From assembly GCA_944322175.1 (NCBI GenBank), contig CALUOB010000010.1:1-32539 (forward strand): 32,539 nucleotides of DNA, written 5' to 3'. The notes beneath the pieces were generated by a model, which saw only the letters and a program-made list of their open reading frames with translations, ran no database searches and had not been told where the DNA came from. The position numbers and the translations under genes are program-made. Origin of the DNA: an uncultured Coriobacteriaceae bacterium (lineage in GTDB: Bacteria; Actinomycetota; Coriobacteriia; Coriobacteriales; Coriobacteriaceae). Each line of letters opens with the position of its first letter. The first letter of the stretch is position 1. Positions 8,301 through 17,209 of this stretch are shown here, in pieces.

Positions 8301-9743
8301 ATGAGATGCCCGGAATGCAATGCCGAGATTCCCGATGACGCGCGGTTCTGCACGGCATGCGGATGCCGGATAGAGCGCGATCAGGCATCGGCGATTCCGG
8401 TTCCTGCGGACGAGCCGGCCGAAGGGGCCGAAGCCGAGGACTCGGAGGCCATTGCCGCCTTTGTTGCCAAGATCGAGAAGAAGGAGGCGCCTGCGGCTGC
8501 CGATACGGAGCCGCGCGTGATCGACGGCGTGACCGTGCGCGTGCCCAAGTTGGCCGACGGTGCGTCGCCTACGGCGCCCAAGACCGACACAGGGTCCGCG
8601 CCGTACGCGCCCAAAGACGCGGGCGGGTCGTACGCCTCACCTCAGCCCAAGTCAGTCGACGACACCGTGCTCTTTACGCCGGCGGGCCCTCTGCCCGGTC
8701 GCGACGATGCTCCGCAGGCCGGCGGCTACGCCCCTGTCTCAGCGCCTGCGGCTCCGGCTGCCGCGCGCACAGGCGCGGCGCGCATCGTGATCCCGGTCGT
8801 GGCGGTTCTCGTGGTTCTCGGCGGCGTAGGCATCGCGGCGGCGCTCACGGGCGGGTTCGGCATGTTCAACGCCGCCCAAGGCCCAGCGCAGGTCACCGTG
8901 GTCGACGAAGTTCCGGGCAACTCGGAATCCGAGGTGGATGCCGCGCCCGACCCCGAGCCCGCGGGCCCTACCGTGCGCAGCACCGTGAACGACTACACCT
9001 GGGACGAGCTCTCGCAGATCTCGGCGCTTATCGCGGCGGCCGCTACCGACGAGGAGGGTAAGGCCATCGCGCAGGACTACCACCTGTGCGCTTCGGACGG
9101 TACGCTCGACGGCACGCAAACCAAGACGGTGAAGATGTCCAACGGCGTGACCGCCGACGTGCAGGTCGCGGGCTTCCGCCACGACGACCGCGCCGACGGC
9201 AGCGGCAAGGCCGGCATTACGTTCATCTTTGCCGACGCGGTTGCCACGGGCACGTACAACTCCAGCTGGACCAACGCGGGCGGCTGGGAAGACAGCGAGA
9301 TGCGCAGCTACCTCAACTCCGAGATTCAAGCGCGCCTTCCCGACGACTTGCAGCACGTGATCGTGCCCGTTAACAAGCTCACCAACAACACCGGTGCCAC
9401 CACGAGCGCAGGGTCGGTGACCGCCACGTCCGACATGCTGTGGCTTCCCTCGTACAACGAGATCATCGGTGACATCGACGAGTCGCTCGAGGGCAACCTC
9501 CGCGTGTATAACGCCGAGGGCGACAAGTATCAGCTCTACGTTGATACCAACGTGCTGTGGAGCGCCGAGAACCCCATTCTGGTCAAGGGGCTCGGCACGG
9601 GCGGCAGTCCCATCTCGTGGTGGCAGCGCTCGCCGTACCCCGACAACGACCAGTACGTTATGGACACCGGTGCTGACGGCATTCCGTTTTACGCGCACGT
9701 TCCCACCAAGGACTACGGCATTGTGCCGGGGTTCTGCATCTAA
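8301..9743 (+). CDS. Zinc-ribbon, single-pass membrane protein with DUF6273-like C-terminal domain
   Basis: A 480-residue protein in three parts. Residues 1-21 are a zinc ribbon (Cys3, Cys6, Cys17, Cys20). A Pro/Ala/Glu-rich linker leads to one membrane segment at about 162-184 ([21 protein letters not shown]). After a second acidic linker, residues from about 230 to the end form a domain with [10 protein letters not shown], a Trp/Asn-rich centre ([19 protein letters not shown]), and the ending [13 protein letters not shown]...GIVPGFCI, which I take for DUF6273, a domain resembling the C-type-lectin/FGE-like fold. Topology would put the ribbon inside and the large domain outside. The ATG has GGGAGG six bases upstream. 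Function is unknown. Two relatives of the same design are at 9913 and 28053. Confidence 0.8.
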   Translation: MRCPECNAEIPDDARFCTACGCRIERDQASAIPVPADEPAEGAEAEDSEAIAAFVAKIEKKEAPAAADTEPRVIDGVTVRVPKLADGASPTAPKTDTGSAPYAPKDAGGSYASPQPKSVDDTVLFTPAGPLPGRDDAPQAGGYAPVSAPAAPAAARTGAARIVIPVVAVLVVLGGVGIAAALTGGFGMFNAAQGPAQVTVVDEVPGNSESEVDAAPDPEPAGPTVRSTVNDYTWDELSQISALIAAAATDEEGKAIAQDYHLCASDGTLDGTQTKTVKMSNGVTADVQVAGFRHDDRADGSGKAGITFIFADAVATGTYNSSWTNAGGWEDSEMRSYLNSEIQARLPDDLQHVIVPVNKLTNNTGATTSAGSVTATSDMLWLPSYNEIIGDIDESLEGNLRVYNAEGDKYQLYVDTNVLWSAENPILVKGLGTGGSPISWWQRSPYPDNDQYVMDTGADGIPFYAHVPTKDYGIVPGFCI

Positions 9744-9806
9744 AGGGTCGCGCGGCCGGTGCGGTCAGGGCAGCGCTCGCGAGCTGTGCAAAGAGGGCTG
9801 CTCAGG

Positions 9807-9812
9807 TAGAAT
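9807..9812 (+). promoter_or_regulatory. Putative -10 element for the SPOR-domain gene
   Basis: TAGAAT (5 of 6 to consensus) lies about 100 bases before the start; the -35 is weak. The spacer after the DUF6273-like gene has no clear terminator. Confidence 0.4.
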
Positions 9813-9836
9813 ACGGGCAGACATACGATGATGTGA

Positions 9837-9875
9837 GCGCCGTGCGCACGGCGCGGATTGCGGGCCTTTGCCCGC
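9837..9875 (+). other. Two tandem hairpins in the leader of the SPOR-domain gene
   Basis: GCGCCGTGCGCACGGCGC (9837-9854) is a perfect 18-bp palindrome, followed by GCGGGC/GCCCGC (9860-9875) with a four-base loop. No T tract follows. Both lie between the putative promoter and the gene, so they may act in the mRNA leader or as a protein-binding site. Confidence 0.45.
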
Positions 9876-9912
9876 CGCCGAGCGCGTCGGGTACGGCAGG
9901 GGAGGAGCGACC

Positions 9913-10761
9913 ATGAAGTGCTCTCGTTGCGGGGCAGAGAACTCCGAGGACGTGCGCTTTTGCACCGCGTGCGGCGCGCCGTTGGATGCGAGCCCTGTTT
10001 CCGGAGGGGGCGTCGGTCCCAAAGACGGCGAGGCCGCGTCGGACCCGTCTCCTGTAGCACCCGTTCCCGGGCCTGCGCCGGCGCAGAGTTTCTCGCCTGC
10101 GCCACAGCCTGCCGACCCCGGGTACGTGCAGCCCCGGCCCCAGAGAAGCACCGCCCACGTGGCCATTATCTCGGCTGCTGTTGCCGTAGCCGTGTGCGCA
10201 GGCGTGTTCGCGGCGTTTCTCGCCTTTACCGGCGGTGCGAGCAGCACGCAGGAAGCCGCCCAGCAGAGCACGATCCGCGTCGAGTCCGCCGAGGACGACT
10301 CTGACGAGAAGGACGAGGCCGAGTCGACGAGCAACCGCGAGCGCGTGCTGGCGGACGCCGCCAAAGAGGACGATGCCGCCGATGCCGACGAGCAGGCCGT
10401 AGAGGCAACGCCGCAGGTGCAGGCTCCCGCCCCGCAGCCCGCCCCCGAGCCGCAGCCCGCGCCCGCTCCCGCGCAAGAGCCGGTGGCGAGCGGAAGCGGC
10501 AAGCAGCCGTTCTGGGGCGTGTGGATCGGCGCGTTCAGCGACGAGGCAAACGCCCGCGCCCGCGCGTCCGAGGCCGCTTCGCGCGGCTTTAATGCGGCGG
10601 TGTACTACAGCGCCGACTGGACGAACCTCAACCAGGCGGGCTACTGGGTGGTGACCTGCGGCGCGAATACATCCGAAGCCGATGCGCAGGCGGTCCTGTC
10701 GCAGGCGCTCACCTATTACGGAGACGCGTACGTCAAGTACAGCGGTTCGTGGCAGGGGTAG
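9913..10761 (+). CDS. Zinc-ribbon, single-pass membrane protein with SPOR-like C-terminal domain
   Basis: A 282-residue protein. Residues 1-21 form a zinc ribbon (CSRCGAENSEDVRFCTACG). One membrane segment spans about 82-105, followed by an acidic stretch and a Pro/Ala/Gln repeat linker (APAPQPAPEPQPAPAPA, about 178-194). The last 85 residues (FWGVWIGAFSDEANARARA ... GYWVVTCG ... AYVKYSGSWQG) match the pattern of a SPOR peptidoglycan-binding domain, with repeated alternation of strand and helix. This suggests an envelope protein with the SPOR part outside, binding denuded glycan strands as in division proteins; that is inference. The start at 9913 is set by GGGAGGAG seven bases upstream; an earlier in-frame start at 9868 has none. 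Confidence 0.78.
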   Translation: MKCSRCGAENSEDVRFCTACGAPLDASPVSGGGVGPKDGEAASDPSPVAPVPGPAPAQSFSPAPQPADPGYVQPRPQRSTAHVAIISAAVAVAVCAGVFAAFLAFTGGASSTQEAAQQSTIRVESAEDDSDEKDEAESTSNRERVLADAAKEDDAADADEQAVEATPQVQAPAPQPAPEPQPAPAPAQEPVASGSGKQPFWGVWIGAFSDEANARARASEAASRGFNAAVYYSADWTNLNQAGYWVVTCGANTSEADAQAVLSQALTYYGDAYVKYSGSWQG

Positions 10762-10763
10762 GG

Positions 10764-10769
10764 TACTAT
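10764..10769 (+). promoter_or_regulatory. Putative -10 element for brnQ
   Basis: TACTAT (in GGGTACTATACG) begins 3 bases after the SPOR-gene stop and lies upstream of the hairpin at 10781-10824, about 90 bases before brnQ. If it is the brnQ promoter, the terminator falls in the brnQ leader. Confidence 0.35.
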
Positions 10770-10780
10770 ACGTAAACGCC

Positions 10781-10829
10781 GCCCGCCGCTTGCAGTCTCA
10801 ACCCATGGGCTGCGAGCGGCGGGCTTTTT
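10781..10829 (+). terminator. Intrinsic terminator between the SPOR-domain gene and brnQ
   Basis: GCCCGCCGCTTGCAG (10781-10795) pairs with CTGCGAGCGGCGGGC (10810-10824), 15 bp with one wobble pair, followed by TTTTT (10825-10829). It may serve as the end of the upstream gene, as an attenuator in the brnQ leader, or both. Confidence 0.88.
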
Positions 10830-10857
10830 GTCGCATACCACCTAAGGAGACTGCCGC

Positions 10858-12231
10858 ATGGCAACGCAGGCAAACACGCAAGGATCCGAAGCCCGGGGCG
10901 CAGCGGCCAACGCGTCCGGAGCGTCCGCAGGCAAGCTGACCGTGCGCCAGGCGCTCGTTCTCGGCGCCACGCTCTTCTCGATGTTCTTCGGCGCGGGCAA
11001 CCTCATCCTGCCGCCCCTTCTCGGCGCGCAGGCGGGTGCCGACGCGCTGCCCGCGCTCGTGGGCTTCTTGGTCACGGCCATCGGCTTTCCGGTCCTCGGC
11101 ATCGTGGCGGTGGCGCTGGCCGGCGACCTCAAGCAGCTCGCCGGGCGCGTGAGCCCGTGGTTCGCGTCGCTCTTTGCCGTGCTCGTGTATCTTGCCATCG
11201 GGCCCTGCCTGGCCATTCCACGCACCTCGTCCACGGCGTTCGAGATGCTCGTGCCGCTGTTGCCCGCGGGCGTTCCCGTGCTCGGCGCGTCGGTTGCCTT
11301 CTCGGTGGTGTTCTTTGCCGCATCGTTTGCTCTGGCGCTGCGTCCCGGCAAGCTGAGCAAGATCTTGGGGCGCATCTCGGCACCGGCGCTCATCGTGCTT
11401 ATCGTTGCCGTGGTGGGGTCGTCGCTCGTGGCGCCGCTCGGCGAGGCCACGCCCGCCGTCGAGCCCTACACCTCCGCACCGGCGGTTCAGGGCTTCATCA
11501 ACGGCTACCAGACCATGGACCTGCTCGCGGCGCTGTGCTTTGGCATCGTGATCGCCATGAACGTGCGCGACATGGGCGTTGAGCGCCCCGCTTCTGTGGC
11601 TGCCGCCATCTCGCGCTCGGGCGTTATCGCCGGCGTGCTCATGCTCGCCGTGTACTGCGGCCTGGGCTACGTGGGCGTCGTCACCGGTGCGGTGGTTCCC
11701 GGGGCCGAGAATGGTGCGCAGCTGCTCACCGCTGCGGCAACCGGCCACTTTGGCTTGGCGGGAACGGTCATTGTGGCGGCCATCTTCCTCATCGCGTGCC
11801 TGAATGTCTGCACCGGCCTCATCAGCAGCTGCTCGCAGTTCTTCTCCGAGACCTTCCCGCGCGTGCCGTACCGCGCCTGGGCTGCGGGCTTTGCGATCTT
11901 CTCGTGCGTGGTCTCCAACTTTGGGCTCACGGCCATCATCGCGTTCTCGGTGCCGCTCCTAAACGCGCTCTACCCGGTTGCCATCGTGCTCGTGCTCATG
12001 GGCATGGCGGCGCGCGCCGTCGACCGCGTTCCGTTCGTGTGGAAGTGGACCGTGGGCGTGGTCGCCGTCGAGAGCGTCATCGTGAGCCTGCGCGACGCCT
12101 TTGCACCGGGCGCGTGGCTTCCCTTCGATGCTCTTCCCTTTGCCGACCTTGGCCTGAGCTGGATCGCTCCTGCGCTCGTGGGCGTTCTTCTCGGCCTCGT
12201 CCACTCCGCCCTCGCTGCTCGCCGCGCATAG
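10858..12231 (+). CDS. brnQ: Branched-chain amino acid : cation symporter, BrnQ (LIV-II) family
   Basis: A 457-residue integral membrane protein with about twelve hydrophobic segments. The family signature FFGAGNLILPPLLGAQAG is at about residues 43-60, after a 25-residue polar N-terminus rich in Ala and Ser that is longer than usual. Other marks are YLAIGPCLAIPRTSSTAFEM and NVCTGLISSCSQFF. It imports leucine, isoleucine and valine with Na+ or H+. The ATG has CTAAGGAGA seven bases upstream and stands 28 bases after a terminator hairpin. No intrinsic terminator is seen after the stop; instead the long repeat array begins about 150 bases downstream. Confidence 0.92.
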   Translation: MATQANTQGSEARGAAANASGASAGKLTVRQALVLGATLFSMFFGAGNLILPPLLGAQAGADALPALVGFLVTAIGFPVLGIVAVALAGDLKQLAGRVSPWFASLFAVLVYLAIGPCLAIPRTSSTAFEMLVPLLPAGVPVLGASVAFSVVFFAASFALALRPGKLSKILGRISAPALIVLIVAVVGSSLVAPLGEATPAVEPYTSAPAVQGFINGYQTMDLLAALCFGIVIAMNVRDMGVERPASVAAAISRSGVIAGVLMLAVYCGLGYVGVVTGAVVPGAENGAQLLTAAATGHFGLAGTVIVAAIFLIACLNVCTGLISSCSQFFSETFPRVPYRAWAAGFAIFSCVVSNFGLTAIIAFSVPLLNALYPVAIVLVLMGMAARAVDRVPFVWKWTVGVVAVESVIVSLRDAFAPGAWLPFDALPFADLGLSWIAPALVGVLLGLVHSALAARRA

Positions 12232-12379
12232 GAGCCGCCTCGCGCTCACGACGCTATCGCGATCGTCGTCTTGCACGGCGACGCCATAACGGGCCCCGGT
12301 CGCGTGCCGCGGGTCCCTAACGCGCGCCGCCTCGCGCCCATGAGGCCCCTTGGGTCTCGCGGCTCCCGGGTTCAGCAAG
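12232..12379. other. Spacer after brnQ, GC-rich, no gene seen
   Basis: A weak hairpin (ACGAC/GTCGT around an ATCGCGAT palindrome near 12249-12271) follows brnQ without a T tract. No ribosome site or convincing coding frame is seen. Confidence 0.4.
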
Positions 12380-13085
12380 AAGCGGCCCGATCCAGGGGAC
12401 GCTCAGCGAAACTCCGCACGATCCTAGCCCCCCCGCGAAAAACACATCGATCCGAGCCACATCCTGCCCGCCTTGGCGAAAGCCTCGTCGATCCTGGTCA
12501 CATCCTATCCGCTCTGGCGAAAGCTGCGTCGATCCTAACGTGCGTAGCGAGAGTTACGCCGATCCTAATAGACATGGCGAGAATCGCTTCGATCCTAGCG
12601 AGCATAGCGAGAATTACGTCGATCCTAGTGTGCGCGGCGAGAATGGTGCCGATCCAGGCGGCGTCCGCTAGGATCAGAGCTCTTCTCGCCGTTGACATTA
12701 GGATCGGGACTCTTTTCGCCAAGGAAGTTAGGGTCGAGGTTCTTCTCGCCAAAGACACTAGGATCGATGCGCTATTCGCTGGCGACGTTAGGATCGGGGC
12801 TCTTTTCGCCAAGGACGTTGGGATTGTGACCCTATTCGCGGGAGGAGTGCTGTGGGCTGTAGCCCCGCTCGCCGGGGGCGACAGGATCTGGGCTCGTTTC
12901 GCCGGCTGCGCCAGGATCAAGCTCTTTCCCGGCGGCATCGTTGGGATCGAGGCTCATTTTGCTGGGGGGGTATCGGGATCGAGGCCCCCGCTCGCTGGGG
13001 GCGCTGGGGTCAAGCCCTCTCTTGCCGAGGGCACTAGAATCGCTGCCCTATTCGCCAGGATCGCTCTGGCCGGGACACTGTCTGC
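12380..13085. repeat. Large array of 30-bp units in two opposed arms
   Basis: The unit on the left arm reads GGCGA-N9-CGATCCTA. Counting its CGATCC core, copies lie at 12388, 12419, 12448, 12489, 12530, 12560, 12590, 12620 and 12650; the last five are exactly 30 bp apart. From 12671 the same unit runs on the other strand (core GGATCG and variants) at 12671, 12701, 12731, 12761, 12791 and 12821, exactly 30 bp apart, then at 12884, 12914, 12944, 12976, 13007, 13037 and 13058 with decay. The flip centre is near 12663. Core and edges are kept while the interior varies. The array fills most of the 987 bases between brnQ and ppaC. Because 30 is a multiple of three, several frames stay open across it, but no start or ribosome site marks a gene. 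I do not recognise the family. Confidence 0.9.
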
Positions 13086-13153
13086 TAAGAGCACCCAGGC
13101 TTGCCTGTTTTACCGAGGCCGACGGGCTGCCTGCGCAGCGTTGCCTGCGGCGG

Positions 13154-13159
13154 TATACT
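13154..13159 (+). promoter_or_regulatory. Putative -10 element for ppaC
   Basis: TATACT (5 of 6) lies 59 bases before the ppaC start and after the repeat array. The -35 is weak (CTGCGC at 17 bp). Confidence 0.5.
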
Positions 13160-13218
13160 TAAGCTGTATGTGTCGCGCTTGGCGCGGCGTACGATCGCTT
13201 TACAAAGGAGAAGGATCC

Positions 13219-14163
13219 ATGAGCAAGGTCTATGTGTTTGGCCACAAGAACCCCGACAACGACGCCATTATGTCGGCGGTCATGTTCGCGCAGCTCAAGA
13301 ACGCGCTGAACGACGGCAACGAGTACGTTCCGTGCATGCTCTCCCAGGGCATGCCCAAGGAGACCGAGCTCATGCTCGAGAAGCACGGCTTTGACAAGCC
13401 CCAGTACCTCGAGAAGATCGAGCCCGCGGCCGACGGCGAGGCCAAGCAGCAGGTTGTTCTCACCGACCACAACGAGTCCTCGCAGACCGTCGACGGCATC
13501 GAGAACGCCGAGATCGTGGGCGTGGTCGACCATCACCGCATCGGCGACGTGACCACCGCCAACCCGGTCTTCTTCGTGGCGCTTCCCTGGGGCTCCACCT
13601 GCACCATCGTGACCTACCTCTTCAAGGCATACGGCGTCGAGATGTCCGACGCTCAGGCCGAGTGCCTCCTTTCCGCCATGATGACCGACACCGTCATGCT
13701 CAAGAGCCCCACCACCACCGACGTGGACCGCACCTTTGCCGCCGAGCTCGGCGAGCGCCTCGGCGTTGACCCGGTGGAGTTCGGCAAGGCTGTCTTCAAG
13801 AGCCGCGGTGCCGGCGACTTCACGCCCGAGCAGATGGTCTCGCGCGACATCAAGTGCTTCGAGATCGGCGGCCAGCAGGTCTACATCGGCCAGTACGAGA
13901 CGGTCGACGGCGCCGCTGCGCTCGAGCAGCTCGACGGCATCCGCGAGGCCATGGAGGCCTACCGCACCGAGAAGGGCGGCGACGCGCTCGTCCTGCTCGT
14001 GACCGATATCCTCGAGGAGGGCAGCCAGGTTCTCATCTGCGGCGACGACACCATTCCCTGCAAGGGCCTCGGCATCGAGAACAAGCCCGAGGGCGTCTGG
14101 ATGCCCGGCGTGCTCTCGCGCAAGAAGCAGGTCGCCGCTCCGCTCATCGCCGCTGGCGAGTAG
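13219..14163 (+). CDS. ppaC: Manganese-dependent inorganic pyrophosphatase (family II, DHH)
   Basis: A 314-residue family II pyrophosphatase that hydrolyses pyrophosphate to phosphate in the cytosol. The DHH-domain metal ligands are visible: GHKNPDNDA (8-16; His9, Asp13, Asp15), TDHNE (82-86; Asp83), and VDHHR (103-107). The C-terminal DHHA2 domain ends with LSRKKQVAAPL, the substrate-binding SRKKQ motif. Length matches the short form without CBS domains. The ATG at 13219 has AAGGAGAAGG upstream and gives the canonical N-terminus. The frame is also open upstream through the whole 30-bp repeat array back to 12271, which would add 316 repetitive residues and should not be taken as the start. 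It is a single-gene unit with its own terminator. Confidence 0.96.
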   Translation: MSKVYVFGHKNPDNDAIMSAVMFAQLKNALNDGNEYVPCMLSQGMPKETELMLEKHGFDKPQYLEKIEPAADGEAKQQVVLTDHNESSQTVDGIENAEIVGVVDHHRIGDVTTANPVFFVALPWGSTCTIVTYLFKAYGVEMSDAQAECLLSAMMTDTVMLKSPTTTDVDRTFAAELGERLGVDPVEFGKAVFKSRGAGDFTPEQMVSRDIKCFEIGGQQVYIGQYETVDGAAALEQLDGIREAMEAYRTEKGGDALVLLVTDILEEGSQVLICGDDTIPCKGLGIENKPEGVWMPGVLSRKKQVAAPLIAAGE

Positions 14164-14174
14164 CCTGAGGGCAC

Positions 14175-14209
14175 CGGTTCGCCACAGGCATGAACAACCT
14201 GTGGAACCG
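14175..14209 (+). other. Hairpin just after ppaC
   Basis: CGGTTC-GC-CACAGG (14175-14188) pairs with CCTGTGGAACCG (14198-14209), 12 bp with a two-base bulge and a nine-base loop. No T tract follows. It lies between the ppaC stop and the true terminator and may be a processing or stabilising element. Confidence 0.5.
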
Positions 14210-14272
14210 ATCGCAAACAGGTAGGTCCCGTGATCGAATCGGGGCATACTGCAAGAGAAGCAAACGACTCGG

Positions 14273-14305
14273 CCGCCGGCGGACTTGCTCCGCCGGCGGT
14301 TTTTT
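14273..14305 (+). terminator. Intrinsic terminator of ppaC
   Basis: CCGCCGGCGGA (14273-14283) pairs perfectly with TCCGCCGGCGG (14289-14299), five-base loop, followed by six T. Confidence 0.93.
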
Positions 14306-14418
14306 GAGGCTCGCAGGACGGCTCGTCTGTCTCTGCGGGGCGACGCCTGGGCAGCGCGGCGCATTCTATCGGAAGCGGGCCCAACGAAGGCCTGCCCAGC
14401 GCAGAAAGCGAGGCCTTC

Positions 14419-15783
<1,365 letters not shown>

Positions 15784-15840
15784 CGCTTCAGGCGGGCTCG
15801 GCATCCCTATATCGCCTGGAGCCAAAGGGGCGGCTTCACA

Positions 15841-15875
15841 CGGCCGAGCAGTCTGCGTGCTGCTCGGCCGTTTTT
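15841..15875 (+). terminator. Intrinsic terminator of nhaA
   Basis: CGGCCGAGCAG (15841-15851) pairs perfectly with CTGCTCGGCCG (15860-15870), eight-base loop, followed by TTTTT. Confidence 0.93.
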
Positions 15876-16163
15876 CTCGCTGCACGCTTGTCTTCCGGCA
15901 GCAAGGGCGGTCTGCAAGGTGCGTGGGGCGCGTCGGTCCGCGCACCGGCGAAGGGCGCCGGGCGGCCGCGCTGCTGGCGACCAAGAGAAAAAAATCAGCC
16001 CAGCGGGATCCGGGCGTCTTTCTAGGTTAAGGAGCTGAGAGAACGTCCGGACCTCGCGGGGCTGTTGTCGTCAGGGCAGCTGACCTGCAGATCCGCTGTA
16101 CGGCCCCGTTCCACCCCGCCTCGGGGTAGCCGGCTGGGACGCCCGCCGCCGAGCCTATGGTAC
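15876..16163. other. Long spacer after nhaA, no gene seen
   Basis: The sequence is GC-rich with small hairpins, such as ACCCCG/CGGGGT near 16113-16128, and one A-rich run near 15990. No ribosome site with a plausible frame is present. The repeats at 16164-16240 follow. Confidence 0.4.
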
Positions 16164-16240
16164 GGACCCAAACGGACGTTTTCGCGCGCCGAAGCGTCCG
16201 TTCAGGTCCGCATCTTGCTGGGAAGCGTCCGTTTGGGTCC
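16164..16240. repeat. Three copies of a 19-20-bp unit, one inverted, 31-bp period
   Basis: The unit reads GAAGCGTCCGTTTGGGTCC. Direct copies begin at 16191 (with CAGG for TGGG) and at 16222, exactly 31 bp apart, and each is followed by a CATCTT extension. An inverted copy occupies 16164-16183. The unit differs in sequence from the other arrays but has the same spacing and flip. The word CCCAAACGGAC is shared with 2163-2173 upstream of the fucosidase gene. Confidence 0.85.
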
Positions 16241-16288
16241 TCATCTTTCGCTGGACGGCAGGGCACTGAGCGGCAGGACGTCTAATGC

Positions 16289-16298
16289 GGGGGGGGGG
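16289..16298 (+). repeat. Run of ten G upstream of the metallo-beta-lactamase-fold gene
   Basis: A homopolymer of ten G lies 48 bases before the ATG at 16347. Runs of this length are prone to slippage and, in promoter or leader position, can vary expression. Confidence 0.9.
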
Positions 16299-16346
16299 TC
16301 TCGCGGGGCGCGGACCCGCAAGCAAAGCAATCACGAGGAGATAACG

Positions 16347-17192
16347 ATGACCTTCAAAACAGGTGCTCAGGTGCCGCATCCGGTCGATACGTTGGTCTGG
16401 CGGCCGTGGGAGCTGGCGCTTGCGCCGTTTCAGGTGGCGCCGCGCACGTATTACGTGTCGGGGCAGCGCTGGGTAGGGGCGTACCTTGTTGACGCGGGCG
16501 CCGAGCTCGTGCTTGTAGACGCCGGGCCGGCCGAGAGCCTGTACCTGCTGCTCGACGCAAACTGGCAGCTTGGGTTTGACCCGCGCTGCATCGGTAAGAT
16601 CTTCGTGAGCCACGCGCATTTTGACCATTGCGGCGCCGTGGCGCAGCTACGTGCGCTCACGGGGGCTGAGGTATGGATGTCGGCCGAGGACGCGGCATTT
16701 TTGCGCGCTTGTCCGGCCGAAACCCTCGGCGTTGACCCGCGCCTGGCGGTCTTTCCGTTTGAGCCGGACCGCCTGTATGCCAGCGGCGAGCCCCTCAGGG
16801 TGGGGGAGGTCGTATTCACGCCGCTTCTCACCCCGGGGCACACGCCCGGCTGCACATCGCTCTTTTGGCAGGTAACGCACCCGGTCACGGGCGGTCCGCT
16901 CACGGTTGCCATGCGCGGCGGCGCGGGCGTTAACACCATGAGCGACGCGTATTACACCACGAGCGCCTGTCTCACGCCCGACCTGCGCGACCGCTTCATC
17001 GCTGACGCCGAGGGCGAGAAGCTCCGCTCCATTCCCGTCGACATTACGCTGCCAAGCCATCCCAACCAGATCGAGATTCTCGACCGGGTGGGTTCGTACG
17101 CGCCCGACTCCCAACCCTACCTCGACCGTGCGGTCTGGCCGGCGTTTCTCGACTTCATCGCCGCCCGCGCCCGTCAGGAGCGCGGCTGGTAG
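16347..17192 (+). CDS. Metallo-beta-lactamase-fold hydrolase with subclass-B3-like motifs
   Basis: A 281-residue protein with the zinc motif SHAHFDHCG (His89, His91, Asp93, His94), TPGHTPG with His165, and LPSHPNQ with His238 as a likely last ligand. The order and surroundings (TYYVSGQ, LVDAGPAES, LGFDP, HFDHCGAVAQLRALTGAEVWMSAEDA) resemble subclass B3 beta-lactamases more than glyoxalase II or RNase Z. No signal peptide is present, so it appears cytosolic, unlike secreted B3 enzymes; a lactonase or other hydrolase role is more likely than antibiotic resistance. The ATG at 16347 has GAGGAG seven bases upstream; an upstream in-frame extension to 16065 runs through repeats and is rejected. No terminator is evident; the repeat array at 17210 follows. 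Confidence 0.85.
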   Translation: MTFKTGAQVPHPVDTLVWRPWELALAPFQVAPRTYYVSGQRWVGAYLVDAGAELVLVDAGPAESLYLLLDANWQLGFDPRCIGKIFVSHAHFDHCGAVAQLRALTGAEVWMSAEDAAFLRACPAETLGVDPRLAVFPFEPDRLYASGEPLRVGEVVFTPLLTPGHTPGCTSLFWQVTHPVTGGPLTVAMRGGAGVNTMSDAYYTTSACLTPDLRDRFIADAEGEKLRSIPVDITLPSHPNQIEILDRVGSYAPDSQPYLDRAVWPAFLDFIAARARQERGW

Positions 17193-17209
17193 GCGTGCGT
17201 GCCCGCGCG

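Noticed and set aside
12380-13085. CRISPR array
   Set aside because: The 30-bp period is suggestive, but the copies flip orientation midway, the repeat is only partly conserved, interiors are too short to be spacers, and no cas genes are near.
16065-16346. N-terminal extension of the metallo-beta-lactamase-fold gene
   Set aside because: The frame is open, but it runs through repeats and the G10 run, and a good ribosome site marks the ATG at 16347.
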